DNA of 14,187 bases, from positions 1 to 14,187 of the forward strand of contig JAUWMY010000019.1 of the NCBI GenBank assembly GCA_030612945.1. Direction: 5' to 3'. Made by a program: the position numbers and the translations under genes. Each line of letters begins with the position of its first letter. Positions within the stretch are counted from its first letter, which is position 1. The notes beneath the pieces are model-generated. The model worked only from the letters and a program-made list of their open reading frames with translations, searched no databases and was not told where the DNA came from. This stretch comes from Desulfobacteraceae bacterium (GTDB taxonomy: Bacteria > Desulfobacterota > DSM-4660 > Desulfatiglandales > Desulfatiglandaceae). Of this stretch, positions 8,113 to 14,187 are shown piece after piece.

Positions 8113-9315
8113 CTAATCTGGAGAGGATTCAAGGCTCTCCTTTAGGGTATCAATGGCTTCTGCGATTAACTTCTCGGCAACGGTCGTAAATGTCTCTCTT
8201 GCGACCTTCTCTACGACATCCTGCACCACGCTTGTTATGATAGACTCTATCTTCTCCTCAGATATCTCGACCCGCCCTTCCGGGGCAGAAACAATAGCTG
8301 CCGCTGCCATTCCGCTCCCAAGCTGTTCCTCCTGCATTTCCGGCACCTCGCTCAAATCCTCCTCTGAAAACTCAGGTGAAATAACCACCTCCGTTTCCTC
8401 AGGCTCTAACTCAAAGACTTCAGATGCGGCCAAGCTTTCTATGTCCAATTCTGTCTCGACTATCGTATCAGCATCGGGTACGCTATCAAGGTCACTCTCC
8501 ATAAGTTCAAGGTCGGATTCGCCCTTTTCAGATTCCTCCAGACTTTCAAGTGCAGCACCGAGCTGCATTTCTACAACCTGAGAAGAGTCCCCATCCGGTG
8601 GTTCGCCTGATTCAGTCGAAGTCAATTCCGTGCCCTCATCAGTACTTACATTTTCCTCAACCGCATCTTCGCCATCCAGCAATTTTGCGATCTCTGCAGA
8701 TTCAGAATCCTCGGCCAGTCCTACTGGTTCGACAGCGCCCAGCTCGGATGTCCCCAATTCTTCGATCTCTTCATCGAGATCCACCTCAAAGTCCTCCGAT
8801 ACTTCCTCTTCCAGGGCTTGAGCTAACTCATCTGAACCCAAATCCGATTGAGATTCAGCACGTAACGCTTTTAAAAGGGATTCGTCTCCCTCCGGCAACC
8901 TTATAGTCTCTTCAGGTTCAAAACTTTGGGCTTTTTCTTCTGGTTCGACAATATCAAATTCAGATGTTTCTAACTTTTCGAACTCGGCATCCAGATCCGC
9001 CTCAAAATCGTCCGACATTTCCTCTTCTTTTGCTTTAGCTAATTCACTTGCCTCTGATTTCGACATGACCTCAGTAACTTCGCTCTCGTTGGCAATTTCC
9101 TCTTCATCCAGCACTCTCGTGATCTCTTCAGACCCAGGATCCTCAACCAGTTCACCCGTTTCAACAATATCATCAAGTTCTATGATTTCCTCATCCTCTG
9201 TGGAACCGCCACTTGCAGCTTCAACATCCTCCTTTGACAGATCGTCAAACTCAAAATCAAGGAGATCTTCCTCGCCTTTTTTTTCGTTTTCAAATACATC
9301 CTTATTTTTTTTCAT
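8113..9315 (-). CDS. Highly acidic repeat protein with C-terminal helical segment, function unknown
   Basis: The 400-residue product is very rich in Glu, Asp, Ser, Leu and Val and has no cysteine, no signal peptide and no membrane segment. After a short basic start (MKKNK) it carries three copies of a 72-residue repeat. The clearest marker is EITRVLDEEE (64-73), ETIRLPEGDE (136-145) and EIAKLLDGED (208-217), exactly 72 residues apart. Residues 91-145 and 163-217 align without gaps with about half identical positions. The middle is probably disordered. The last 50 residues (from about 351) are different: an amphipathic helical region with ISEEKIESIITSVVQDVVEK and FTTVAEKLIAEAIDTLK, likely an oligomerisation or binding module. 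Its layout (acidic disordered part plus C-terminal helices) recalls PopZ-like scaffold proteins, but I cannot show homology. The start is set by GGAG 7 bases before the ATG; it has its own promoter and terminator. Confidence 0.8.
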   Translation of the reverse strand: MKKNKDVFENEKKGEEDLLDFEFDDLSKEDVEAASGGSTEDEEIIELDDIVETGELVEDPGSEEITRVLDEEEIANESEVTEVMSKSEASELAKAKEEEMSDDFEADLDAEFEKLETSEFDIVEPEEKAQSFEPEETIRLPEGDESLLKALRAESQSDLGSDELAQALEEEVSEDFEVDLDEEIEELGTSELGAVEPVGLAEDSESAEIAKLLDGEDAVEENVSTDEGTELTSTESGEPPDGDSSQVVEMQLGAALESLEESEKGESDLELMESDLDSVPDADTIVETELDIESLAASEVFELEPEETEVVISPEFSEEDLSEVPEMQEEQLGSGMAAAAIVSAPEGRVEISEEKIESIITSVVQDVVEKVARETFTTVAEKLIAEAIDTLKESLESSPD

Positions 9316-9370
9316 GGCGTAACTCCATAGGACTATTAATGAATGATTTCTGTAAAATAATATCTATTTA

Positions 9371-9399
9371 TATCTACCACAATCATTTTTTTCTGTCAA
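9371..9399 (-). promoter_or_regulatory. Strong sigma70-type promoter of the acidic-protein gene
   Basis: Read on the minus strand: a perfect -35 TTGACA (9399-9394), a 17-base spacer, then -10 TAGATA (9376-9371) preceded by TGG, which fits an extended -10. Transcription should start near 9364, giving a leader of about 50 bases before the ATG at 9315. The surrounding 9331-9480 stretch is strongly AT-rich. Confidence 0.65.
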
Positions 9400-9482
9400 T
9401 ATTTTTCACATTGTTATTAAAGAAAATAATATAACATAATTTTTATCTAATTTTAACAAATTCAGTATTGCTGTCAGGCTTC

Positions 9483-9511
9483 TTGACTTCATACAAAAAA
9501 ACTGGTAAAAA
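9483..9511 (+). promoter_or_regulatory. Candidate ancestral promoter of tRNA-Arg, now split from the gene
   Basis: TTGACT (9483-9488), a 17-base spacer ending in TGG (extended -10), then TAAAAA (9506-9511). Today the tRNA begins 243 bases further on, because a 228-bp repeat element and one copy of a 7-bp duplication lie between. If these are removed, the -10 box is followed by AACAAATA and then the first base of the tRNA, which is normal tRNA promoter spacing. Confidence 0.5.
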
Positions 9512-9751
9512 AACAAGTAACCGTTCACGGGTTCAGAGGTTCAAAGGTTGCATTCTCATCACCATACGTCATTTTGTAAACGTTTTGTCCGGAAAAACCG
9601 ACCACTTCCACATCCCCACAAATCTGGAACATGGTATTTGGCAATTATGTGGCAAAACCAGCATTTTTTACGAGAACTTCGGGTCTTCAATTTTGTCCCT
9701 GTCCCTAACCCTGAACGTTGAACCCTGAACCTGTGAACGCTTACAAAACAA
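9510..9751. mobile_element. MITE-like element with inverted-repeat ends and 7-bp target duplication
   Basis: The element proper is 9517-9744 (228 bp). Its left end reads GTAACCGTTCACGGGTTCAG and its right end, on the other strand, GTAAGCGTTCACAGGTTCAG: 18 of 20 positions match, and the similarity continues as GGTTCAA after a one-base shift. AAAACAA flanks it directly on both sides (9510-9516 and 9745-9751), like a target-site duplication, although the A-rich sequence makes chance more likely. There is no transposase and no convincing reading frame inside, so mobilisation would have to be in trans. The interior (9551-9700) shows no strong hairpin. The right end shares a 21-base perfect match with 7939-7959. 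It sits between a good promoter and tRNA-Arg. Confidence 0.6.
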
Positions 9752-9754
9752 ATA

Positions 9755-9831
9755 GGGCGATTAGCTCAGTTGGATAGAGCGTTGGTCTCCGGAACCAAAG
9801 GCCGCGCGTTCGAGTCGCGCATCGCCCACCA
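9755..9831 (+). tRNA. tRNA-Arg (anticodon CCG)
   Basis: The full cloverleaf can be folded by eye: acceptor stem GGGCGAT/ATCGCCC, D-arm GCTC/GAGC, anticodon stem TTGGT/ACCAA with loop CTCCGGA (anticodon CCG at 9789-9791, reading codon CGG), a 5-base variable loop, and T-arm GCGCG/CGCGC with loop TTCGAGT. The discriminator is A and CCA is encoded. The D-loop has an A right after GG, consistent with the A20 identity element used by ArgRS. I saw no second copy of the tRNA 3' end in the window, so there is no sign of use as an integration site. Confidence 0.96.
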
Positions 9832-9841
9832 TTGTAATATC

Positions 9842-9872
9842 AAGGGGTTAGCACATACTCTAACCCTTTTTC
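9842..9872 (+). terminator. Rho-independent terminator of tRNA-Arg
   Basis: The stem GGGTTAG/CTAACCC (9845-9851 with 9860-9866) has an 8-base loop and can be extended by one G-T and two A-T pairs, leading into TTTTTC. It begins 10 bases after the tRNA CCA end. The right arm contains the gpmI stop codon (TAG, reading 9862 to 9860), so the tRNA and gpmI converge on one hairpin. On the minus strand the T-run is poor (CCCCTTGATATT), so it is at best a weak terminator for gpmI. Confidence 0.75.
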
Positions 9873-11497
9873 ATTGTAATTAAGGAAGGATCGTAATCTT
9901 CCACCTTTTCGTATCCGAGCAAATTCAAAAGTGTAGCGGCAACGTTAGCAAGGCCCGGTCTTTCAAGATGTGCCATTTCATATTCGCCATTGTAGCCAGG
10001 ATCAAAAATGGCAAAAGGGACAGGATTTAGTGAGTGAGCAGTCTTAACCTGCCTCTCTCCATTTTTATCAACAGTGAACATCTCATCTGAATTACCATGA
10101 TCCGCGGTCACAACAGCAATACCTTCGAGTTCATCCACTACCCGGAGCAATTCACCTACACATTGATCTACTGTTTCCACTGCAACAATCGCGGCGTCCA
10201 TGATGCCAGTGTGGCCAACCATATCACCATTTGCGAAATTAAGACGCCCAAAGGAATATTTGTCACTTTTTAATATTTCAATGGTCTTGTCTTTTATTTC
10301 AAAAGCCTTCATTTGGGGGGCCTTGTCAAACTCAATCCTGTCAGAAGGAATCTCAACATACAGCTCAAGGGCTTCATCAATATATCCGGAGCTATTGCCA
10401 TTCCAAAAATAAGTCACATGGCCAAACTTCTGTGTTTCGGAAATTGCAAAGCTCTTTATTTTTTCAGCGCAAAGATATTCACTAATGGTCCGGTCAATGG
10501 CCGGAGGTTGGACAAGAAATTGTGGTGGCATATGGGTATCTCCGTCGTACTCCATAATACCCGCATAGCTGATGTCAGGTAGGGATTCGCGGTCAAATTC
10601 CTTGAAATCCCTTTCTGTAAACGCCCGCGAGATCTCAATGGCCCGGTCTCCCCTGAAGTTGAAATATACGACCGAATCGCCATCCACAATAGGACCAACA
10701 GGAGATCCTTTAGAATCCACAATAACGAAGGCATCCATATACTGGTCAGTAATCCGAGGGTCCTCACTATAAAAGGTCCTAACGGCTTCCTCTGCTGAGC
10801 TGAATGGCCGGGCCTTCCCAAGTACGTGGGCCTCCCACCCGCGTTTTACAATACTCCAATCTGCATTGTAACGATCCATGGTAACCTTCATGCGGCCGCC
10901 ACCTGAAGCAATACGATAGTCCAGCCCTTTTTCCTCTGATATGCGCTTTAGCCTGTCCTCGGTGGGTACCACATAATCCAGCGCTGATTTTTCGCCCACG
11001 TCCCGTCCGTCAAGCAAGGCATGAACGCGCACCCTCTTAATTCCCATCTGAGCACATTTGTCTATCATCTTATAGAGGTGTGTAATATGGGAGTGAACAT
11101 TTCCGTCAGAAAGAAGACCTATAAAGTGCAAAGTTCCGCCATCCGTCCCTCGCCGGGAAATACTGGCCCAGGCAGGTGATTCAAAAATACGGCCTGATTC
11201 AATTGCACGATTAACCAAACGGGCCCCCTGGTCAAATACCCTGCCTGCCCCGAGGGCATTATGCCCTACTTCGCTGTTCCCCATATCCTTATCACTGGGC
11301 AATCCCACAGCCATGCCGTGAGCCTGAAGCTGACAATAAAGCTGGGACGAAAAAAGGCGGTCAAGGGTGGGTGTCCTTGCCAGATATACTGCATTGGTTT
11401 CGTCCATTTTTCCCAAACCAACCCCATCCATAATGATGAGGAGCAATGGGCCTTTTCTACCTGAGAATGATTTTAATCTCTTGAGGTTGAGTGGCAT
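9860..11497 (-). CDS. gpmI: 2,3-bisphosphoglycerate-independent phosphoglycerate mutase
   Basis: GpmI interconverts 3-phosphoglycerate and 2-phosphoglycerate in glycolysis and gluconeogenesis. It is a cytosolic two-Mn enzyme of the alkaline phosphatase superfamily. The first metal Asp is in MDGVG (Asp24), and the catalytic Ser that takes the phosphate is in GNSEVGH (Ser75). DGRDVGEKSALDYV, GGGRMKVTMDRYNADW and the late metal site VVTADHGNSDEM are all present. At 545 residues it is somewhat longer than the usual 510 or so, with about 15 extra residues before the first strand. The ATG has a perfect AAGGAGGT (11512-11519), but the spacing of 14 bases is long; I see no alternative in-frame start nearby. 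The gene stands alone and is divergent from the reductase gene at 11672. Confidence 0.96.
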   Translation of the reverse strand: MPLNLKRLKSFSGRKGPLLLIIMDGVGLGKMDETNAVYLARTPTLDRLFSSQLYCQLQAHGMAVGLPSDKDMGNSEVGHNALGAGRVFDQGARLVNRAIESGRIFESPAWASISRRGTDGGTLHFIGLLSDGNVHSHITHLYKMIDKCAQMGIKRVRVHALLDGRDVGEKSALDYVVPTEDRLKRISEEKGLDYRIASGGGRMKVTMDRYNADWSIVKRGWEAHVLGKARPFSSAEEAVRTFYSEDPRITDQYMDAFVIVDSKGSPVGPIVDGDSVVYFNFRGDRAIEISRAFTERDFKEFDRESLPDISYAGIMEYDGDTHMPPQFLVQPPAIDRTISEYLCAEKIKSFAISETQKFGHVTYFWNGNSSGYIDEALELYVEIPSDRIEFDKAPQMKAFEIKDKTIEILKSDKYSFGRLNFANGDMVGHTGIMDAAIVAVETVDQCVGELLRVVDELEGIAVVTADHGNSDEMFTVDKNGERQVKTAHSLNPVPFAIFDPGYNGEYEMAHLERPGLANVAATLLNLLGYEKVEDYDPSLITMKKG

Positions 11498-11566
11498 CTG
11501 AACTGTTTCGTACCTCCTTAGAAAGGATGTTTCATGAAATCAATTGTAAGAGCTGACTATAATAAG

Positions 11567-11586
11567 GTAGCATGGAAAACTGCTAC
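11567..11586. promoter_or_regulatory. Inverted repeat between the divergent gpmI and reductase genes
   Basis: GTAGCA (11567-11572) and TGCTAC (11581-11586) form a 6-bp inverted repeat with an 8-base gap. It lies upstream of the reductase promoter and close to a TATTAT stretch that might serve gpmI on the minus strand. It could be an operator, but six base pairs is short and no regulator is known, so this is only a candidate. Confidence 0.25.
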
Positions 11587-11602
11587 ATAAAAGACAAAAA
11601 CG

Positions 11603-11664
11603 TTGAAAACTACTCCATATGTAACATATAAATAGTGCGAATACAAAAAGGAAAAGAAAAGGAG
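11603..11664 (+). promoter_or_regulatory. Promoter and ribosome binding site of the CoA-disulfide reductase gene
   Basis: TTGAAA (11603-11608), an 18-base spacer and TATAAA (11627-11632) give a start near 11639. AAAAGGAG (to 11664) lies 7 bases before the ATG at 11672. Both boxes are good sigma70-type matches. No clear gpmI promoter was identified in the other direction; a TTATTAT stretch is present without a good -35. Confidence 0.6.
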
Positions 11665-11671
11665 TATCATC

Positions 11672-13378
11672 ATGCCTCAGAATATCGTCATTATTGGCGC
11701 CGTTGCTCTTGGACCAAAGGCTGCCTGCCGTTTAAAAAGACTTGAGCCTGATTCCCATGTGACCATGCTCGACCAGACTAACCTGATAGCTTACGGAGGG
11801 TGTGGAATTCCTTATCTCATTTCGGGCGATGTCAGTGACCCGGACCAGCTCCAGTCTACCAGTTTCAATATGCTTCGTGATGAGGACTTTTTTAAACATG
11901 CTAAAGACATTGATGTTATGACAAATACCCGGGCAGTATCTATTGACAGGAAGAAAAAAACAGTGTCGGTGCAAAATGTACTAAATGGGAACAAAAAAAT
12001 ACTTCCCTATGATAAACTTGTCATAGCCACTGGAAGCAAGCCCAGGCGTCTGTCTGTCCCTGGGGATGATCTTCATGGTATCTTCACAGTCTCAGGCCTC
12101 AATGAAGCTACAGCCATCAAGCAGGAGATTGCCGGAGGAAAAGTAGAAAAGGCGGTTATTATAGGTGCAGGGGCAATCGGACTTGAGATGGCGGAGGCCC
12201 TGGCCGATCTGTGGGGTATTGAAACCGCTGTCGTGGAGATTATGGATCAGGTTCTCCCGGGGATTATCAGCCCAAACCTCGCTCGAATGGTACAACATCA
12301 TATGGAAGAAAATGAGATCTCCTTTTGCCTGAAAGAAAAGGTCGAGAGATTTGAAGGCGAAAACCGTGTAAAAACGGTAATTACCGATAAAAAGACCCTG
12401 AATGCAGATTTGGTGATCATGGCGGTGGGGGTCGTCCCCAACTCCGTCCTCGCCAGGGAGGCTGACCTGGAAGTATCATCCGCGGGAGCAATAAGGGTGA
12501 ATAAAGAATTGCAGACCTCTGCCCCCAATATCTATGCAGGAGGTGACTGCATAGAGTTGAATAACCTGATCACCGGGAAACCAGGGTACTGGCCTCTGGG
12601 CTCCCTCGCAAACAGACAGGGGCGAGTCATCGGTACCAACCTGGCAGGTGGGCAAGCCAAGTTTGAAGGGGCTGTCGGGAGTTTTGTAATAAAGCTCTTT
12701 GAAACCTCTGTGGCCAGCGCTGGATTGAGTATTGAGACCGCAGCAAAAGAAGGCTTTGATGCAGTAAGCGCCTTTGTGGTCCAGTTTGACCGTGCCCACT
12801 TTTACCCTGAAAAGGATCTCCTGTACATGGAATTGGTAGTGGAAAATGGCACCGGAAGAGTCCTCGGCATTCAGGGATTGGGACCAAAAAGTGAAGGCGT
12901 GGTGGCCCGAGTCAGTGCCGTTGCTTCAATCCTCAAATACCAACCCACAACCGCTGATATTAGTAACCTTGAACTTCCCTATTCCCCACCATTTTCATCT
13001 GCAATGGATATTACAAATGCCCTGGGTAACACTGCTGAAAATATCCTGGCTGGAAAAAACAGGGTGATAGATGCGGGTCAGTTTGCTGACTGGTGGGAGA
13101 ATCGAGGAGATGACGATACGTTTTTCTTAGACTGCAGGGGCTGGGGAAATGCCGAGCCCTTTGTCAAAAAATACCCGGATCATTGGAAAAGCATTCCCCA
13201 GGATGAACTCTGGAAACGGCTGAAAGAAGTGCCAAGGGATAAGAAACTTGTGTTGATCTGTAACACAGGTGTCCGTTCTTACGAGGCACAGGTAACGCTG
13301 GATCAGGAGGGGATACAGGATACCTACAATATTCAGGGTGGGGTGGCCGCTTTTAAAAAGTGGGGCCTTGACCTTTAA
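11672..13378 (+). CDS. FAD-dependent CoA-disulfide / persulfide reductase with C-terminal rhodanese domain
   Basis: This 568-residue flavoprotein belongs to the CoA-disulfide reductase-rhodanese fusion group (NADH-dependent persulfide reductase-like). Members use NAD(P)H to reduce CoA disulfide, CoA persulfide or polysulfide, and the rhodanese domain carries sulfane sulfur. The N-terminal FAD fold reads IVIIGAVALGPKAACRLKR. The CoADR-type redox cysteine is Cys44 in YGGCGIPYLISG. The NAD(P)H fold has GAGAIG at 165-170. The second FAD segment is NIYAGGDCIEL. A dimerisation domain follows, and the rhodanese domain covers about residues 465-568 with active-site Cys530 in ICNTGVRSYEA. It is cytoplasmic, with no signal peptide. 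The exact substrate cannot be read from the sequence; some relatives are annotated as NADH oxidase. The start is clear from AAAAGGAG and its own promoter. It has no operon partner here. Confidence 0.88.
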   Translation: MPQNIVIIGAVALGPKAACRLKRLEPDSHVTMLDQTNLIAYGGCGIPYLISGDVSDPDQLQSTSFNMLRDEDFFKHAKDIDVMTNTRAVSIDRKKKTVSVQNVLNGNKKILPYDKLVIATGSKPRRLSVPGDDLHGIFTVSGLNEATAIKQEIAGGKVEKAVIIGAGAIGLEMAEALADLWGIETAVVEIMDQVLPGIISPNLARMVQHHMEENEISFCLKEKVERFEGENRVKTVITDKKTLNADLVIMAVGVVPNSVLAREADLEVSSAGAIRVNKELQTSAPNIYAGGDCIELNNLITGKPGYWPLGSLANRQGRVIGTNLAGGQAKFEGAVGSFVIKLFETSVASAGLSIETAAKEGFDAVSAFVVQFDRAHFYPEKDLLYMELVVENGTGRVLGIQGLGPKSEGVVARVSAVASILKYQPTTADISNLELPYSPPFSSAMDITNALGNTAENILAGKNRVIDAGQFADWWENRGDDDTFFLDCRGWGNAEPFVKKYPDHWKSIPQDELWKRLKEVPRDKKLVLICNTGVRSYEAQVTLDQEGIQDTYNIQGGVAAFKKWGLDL

Positions 13379-13392
13379 AGCTATCGTAATAG

Positions 13393-13584
13393 TTCACCAG
13401 ACTCCTTAGTGCAAATCATAAAGGAGGTATTTTGAAGAGTTGCGTTTGGAAAACTGGTATGAGTAGTCAAGAACCAAACACGCCTCAACATCAGTGGGGA
13501 TAAACTGTTATTTACCTCGGAGACTTTAGATTTTGGTATCTGCGGGATAGGGAAAAGCGGGAAGTGAACCATATCATCATTTGA
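13393..13584 (+). pseudogene. Decayed remnant resembling a DUF4143-type AAA ATPase C-terminal part
   Basis: In one frame, 13504-13581 encodes YLGDFRFWYLRDREKREV followed by a few divergent residues and a stop (13582-13584). This matches the segment, usually written like YLRDKEKREVDFLI, that starts the nuclease-like C-terminal domain of ATPases with DUF4143. The same frame upstream of a single in-frame TAA (13501-13503) contains LKSCVW, which loosely resembles the HLLKACHFW stretch preceding that segment in the family. Nothing of the N-terminal ATPase or the remaining C-terminus is seen. A perfect AAGGAGGT (13421-13428) sits before a TTG at 13432, but the resulting 23-codon frame is unlikely to be a gene. 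The rest of 13379-13633 shows no gene. The match is from memory of the family, so it is tentative. Confidence 0.4.
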
Positions 13585-13633
13585 ACCTGTTATCAGCAAA
13601 AATTACACAGCCCTGCCAAATAGACCAAAATAC

Positions 13634-13666
13634 TTGACATTTCATTAAATTATTAATATTAATAAT
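13634..13666 (+). promoter_or_regulatory. Promoter with overlapping 18-bp palindrome (candidate operator) of the abiEi-like gene
   Basis: A perfect -35 TTGACA (13634-13639), a 17-base spacer and TATTAA (13657-13662) put the transcription start at about 13668-13670, on the ATG itself. The -10 lies inside the perfect 18-bp palindrome ATTATTAATATTAATAAT (13649-13666). AbiEi antitoxins are known to repress their own promoters by binding inverted repeats, so this is a natural candidate operator. The caveat is that the sequence is pure A and T. Confidence 0.5.
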
Positions 13667-13669
13667 AAT

Positions 13670-14187
13670 ATGAAATACGAAGACTTGGCTTTATTAATAA
13701 AGACCCCCATTTTTTCAAAAAATGATATCGTATTGGCTGGAGGAAAAATTTATGATTACCAGCTAACCCGTTGGGTGAAAAAGGGATATCTGCTGAAAAT
13801 AAAAAATGGCATCTATATATTTAAAAGGGATTACGAGAGAATCAAAGGTGAAGAGATCGCCGCAGCGATTTACCAGCCTAGCTATCTGAGTCTGGAGAGT
13901 GCCCTCTCAGCCTATGGACTTATTCCAGAAATAGTTTATTCCTATGTCAGTGTAACCGGAAAGACTAACCGAACCTTTGATAACAAATTTGGACATTTTA
14001 TCTATCGTCACTTAAAAGCCGAACTATTCTGGGGATATCGGGAAGTAAGGACAAGCTCCGGCCAGTATCTCATTGCTGAGCCGGAAAAGGCGATACTGGA
14101 TTATCTATACCTCAATCTCTCAAAAATTAACAGCGAATCCGACTTTGAGAATCTGAGATTCAATGAGGACAGGCTATGCGAGACCTT
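13670..14187 (+). CDS. AbiEi-family antitoxin / transcriptional regulator (3' end outside window)
   Basis: The frame is open to the right edge, so the first 172 residues are visible. Residues 1 to about 55 form a winged-helix-like domain (FSKNDIV, then YDYQLTRWVKKGYLLKIKNG, then IYIF). This is followed by SLESALSAYGLIPE, the hallmark stretch of AbiEi antitoxins of type IV toxin-antitoxin systems. Later, GQYLIAEPEKAILDYLYL is the usual A-x-PEKAxxD segment. In characterised AbiE pairs AbiEi binds DNA and represses the operon, while the partner AbiEii is a nucleotidyltransferase toxin encoded directly downstream; here that gene would be off the window. The ATG has no ribosome binding site (only AT-rich sequence precedes it) and coincides with the predicted transcription start, so the message may be leaderless. 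A downstream start would cut into the winged helix, so I keep this one. Confidence 0.82.
   Translation, partial: MKYEDLALLIKTPIFSKNDIVLAGGKIYDYQLTRWVKKGYLLKIKNGIYIFKRDYERIKGEEIAAAIYQPSYLSLESALSAYGLIPEIVYSYVSVTGKTNRTFDNKFGHFIYRHLKAELFWGYREVRTSSGQYLIAEPEKAILDYLYLNLSKINSESDFENLRFNEDRLCET

Noticed and set aside
8153..9322. Serine-rich reading frames opposite the acidic gene (8153-8581, 8630-8821, 9065-9322)
   Set aside because: Glu/Asp-rich coding sequence read backwards gives Ser-rich frames; they lack ribosome binding sites and mirror the real gene.
7651..9745. CRISPR array from the GTTCA repeats
   Set aside because: The units are short, degenerate, irregularly spaced and inverted; there are no regular spacers and no cas genes.
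9755..9831. tRNA-Arg as the attachment site of an integrated island
   Set aside because: No integrase gene and no second copy of the tRNA 3' end were seen in the window.
13381..13599. A 72-codon minus-strand frame between the reductase and the AbiEi gene
   Set aside because: No ribosome binding site and no recognisable protein; the + strand remnant explains the region better.

Overview
The window looks like a stretch of chromosome from a Desulfobacterota (deltaproteobacterial, sulfate-reducer-like) genome. That placement is an inference. It rests on a RACo-type corrinoid-activation ATPase, a CoA-disulfide/persulfide reductase fused to a rhodanese domain, the general style of the housekeeping proteins, and intergenic clusters of GTTCA-type repeats, which I recall as common in that group. 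No rRNA or other marker here proves the taxon.

Layout, left to right. (1) 2-1159, +: the C-terminal part of a RACo-like ASKHA ATPase, cut by the window edge. (2) 1200-4555, +: a good sigma70-type promoter, then ileS and lspA, which are four bases apart and probably an operon. (3) 7627-4552, -: valS and a small unrecognised gene downstream of it, whose stop overlaps the lspA stop. (4) 7628-8112: a long valS leader holding GTTCA repeats, four compact hairpins and a weak candidate promoter. The terminator of the next minus-strand gene closes this region. (5) 9315-8113, -: a 400-residue, very acidic protein of unknown function with three 72-residue repeats and a C-terminal helical segment. (6) 9316-9754: divergent promoters for the acidic gene and for a tRNA. 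Between the tRNA promoter and the tRNA lies a 228-bp element with inverted-repeat ends and a 7-bp flanking duplication. (7) 9755-9831, +: tRNA-Arg(CCG) with its own terminator, which overlaps the 3' end of gpmI. (8) 11497-9860, -: gpmI, cofactor-independent phosphoglycerate mutase. (9) 11672-13378, +: a flavin-dependent CoA-disulfide/persulfide reductase with a C-terminal rhodanese domain, divergent from gpmI. (10) 13379-14187, +: an accessory-looking end with a decayed remnant that resembles a DUF4143 ATPase, then the start of an AbiEi-family antitoxin gene. That gene's -10 region lies in a perfect 18-bp palindrome and its ATG falls at the predicted transcription start.

The protein-coding content is mostly ordinary: translation (IleS, ValS, tRNA-Arg), lipoprotein maturation (LspA), glycolysis (GpmI), sulfur/redox metabolism and corrinoid metabolism. 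I see no complete new multi-gene system. The most interesting signals are non-coding: the small repeat element that seems to have split a tRNA promoter, its hairpin-rich relative in the valS leader, and the promoter/operator arrangement of the AbiEi gene. The 72-residue-repeat acidic protein is the main uncharacterised protein.
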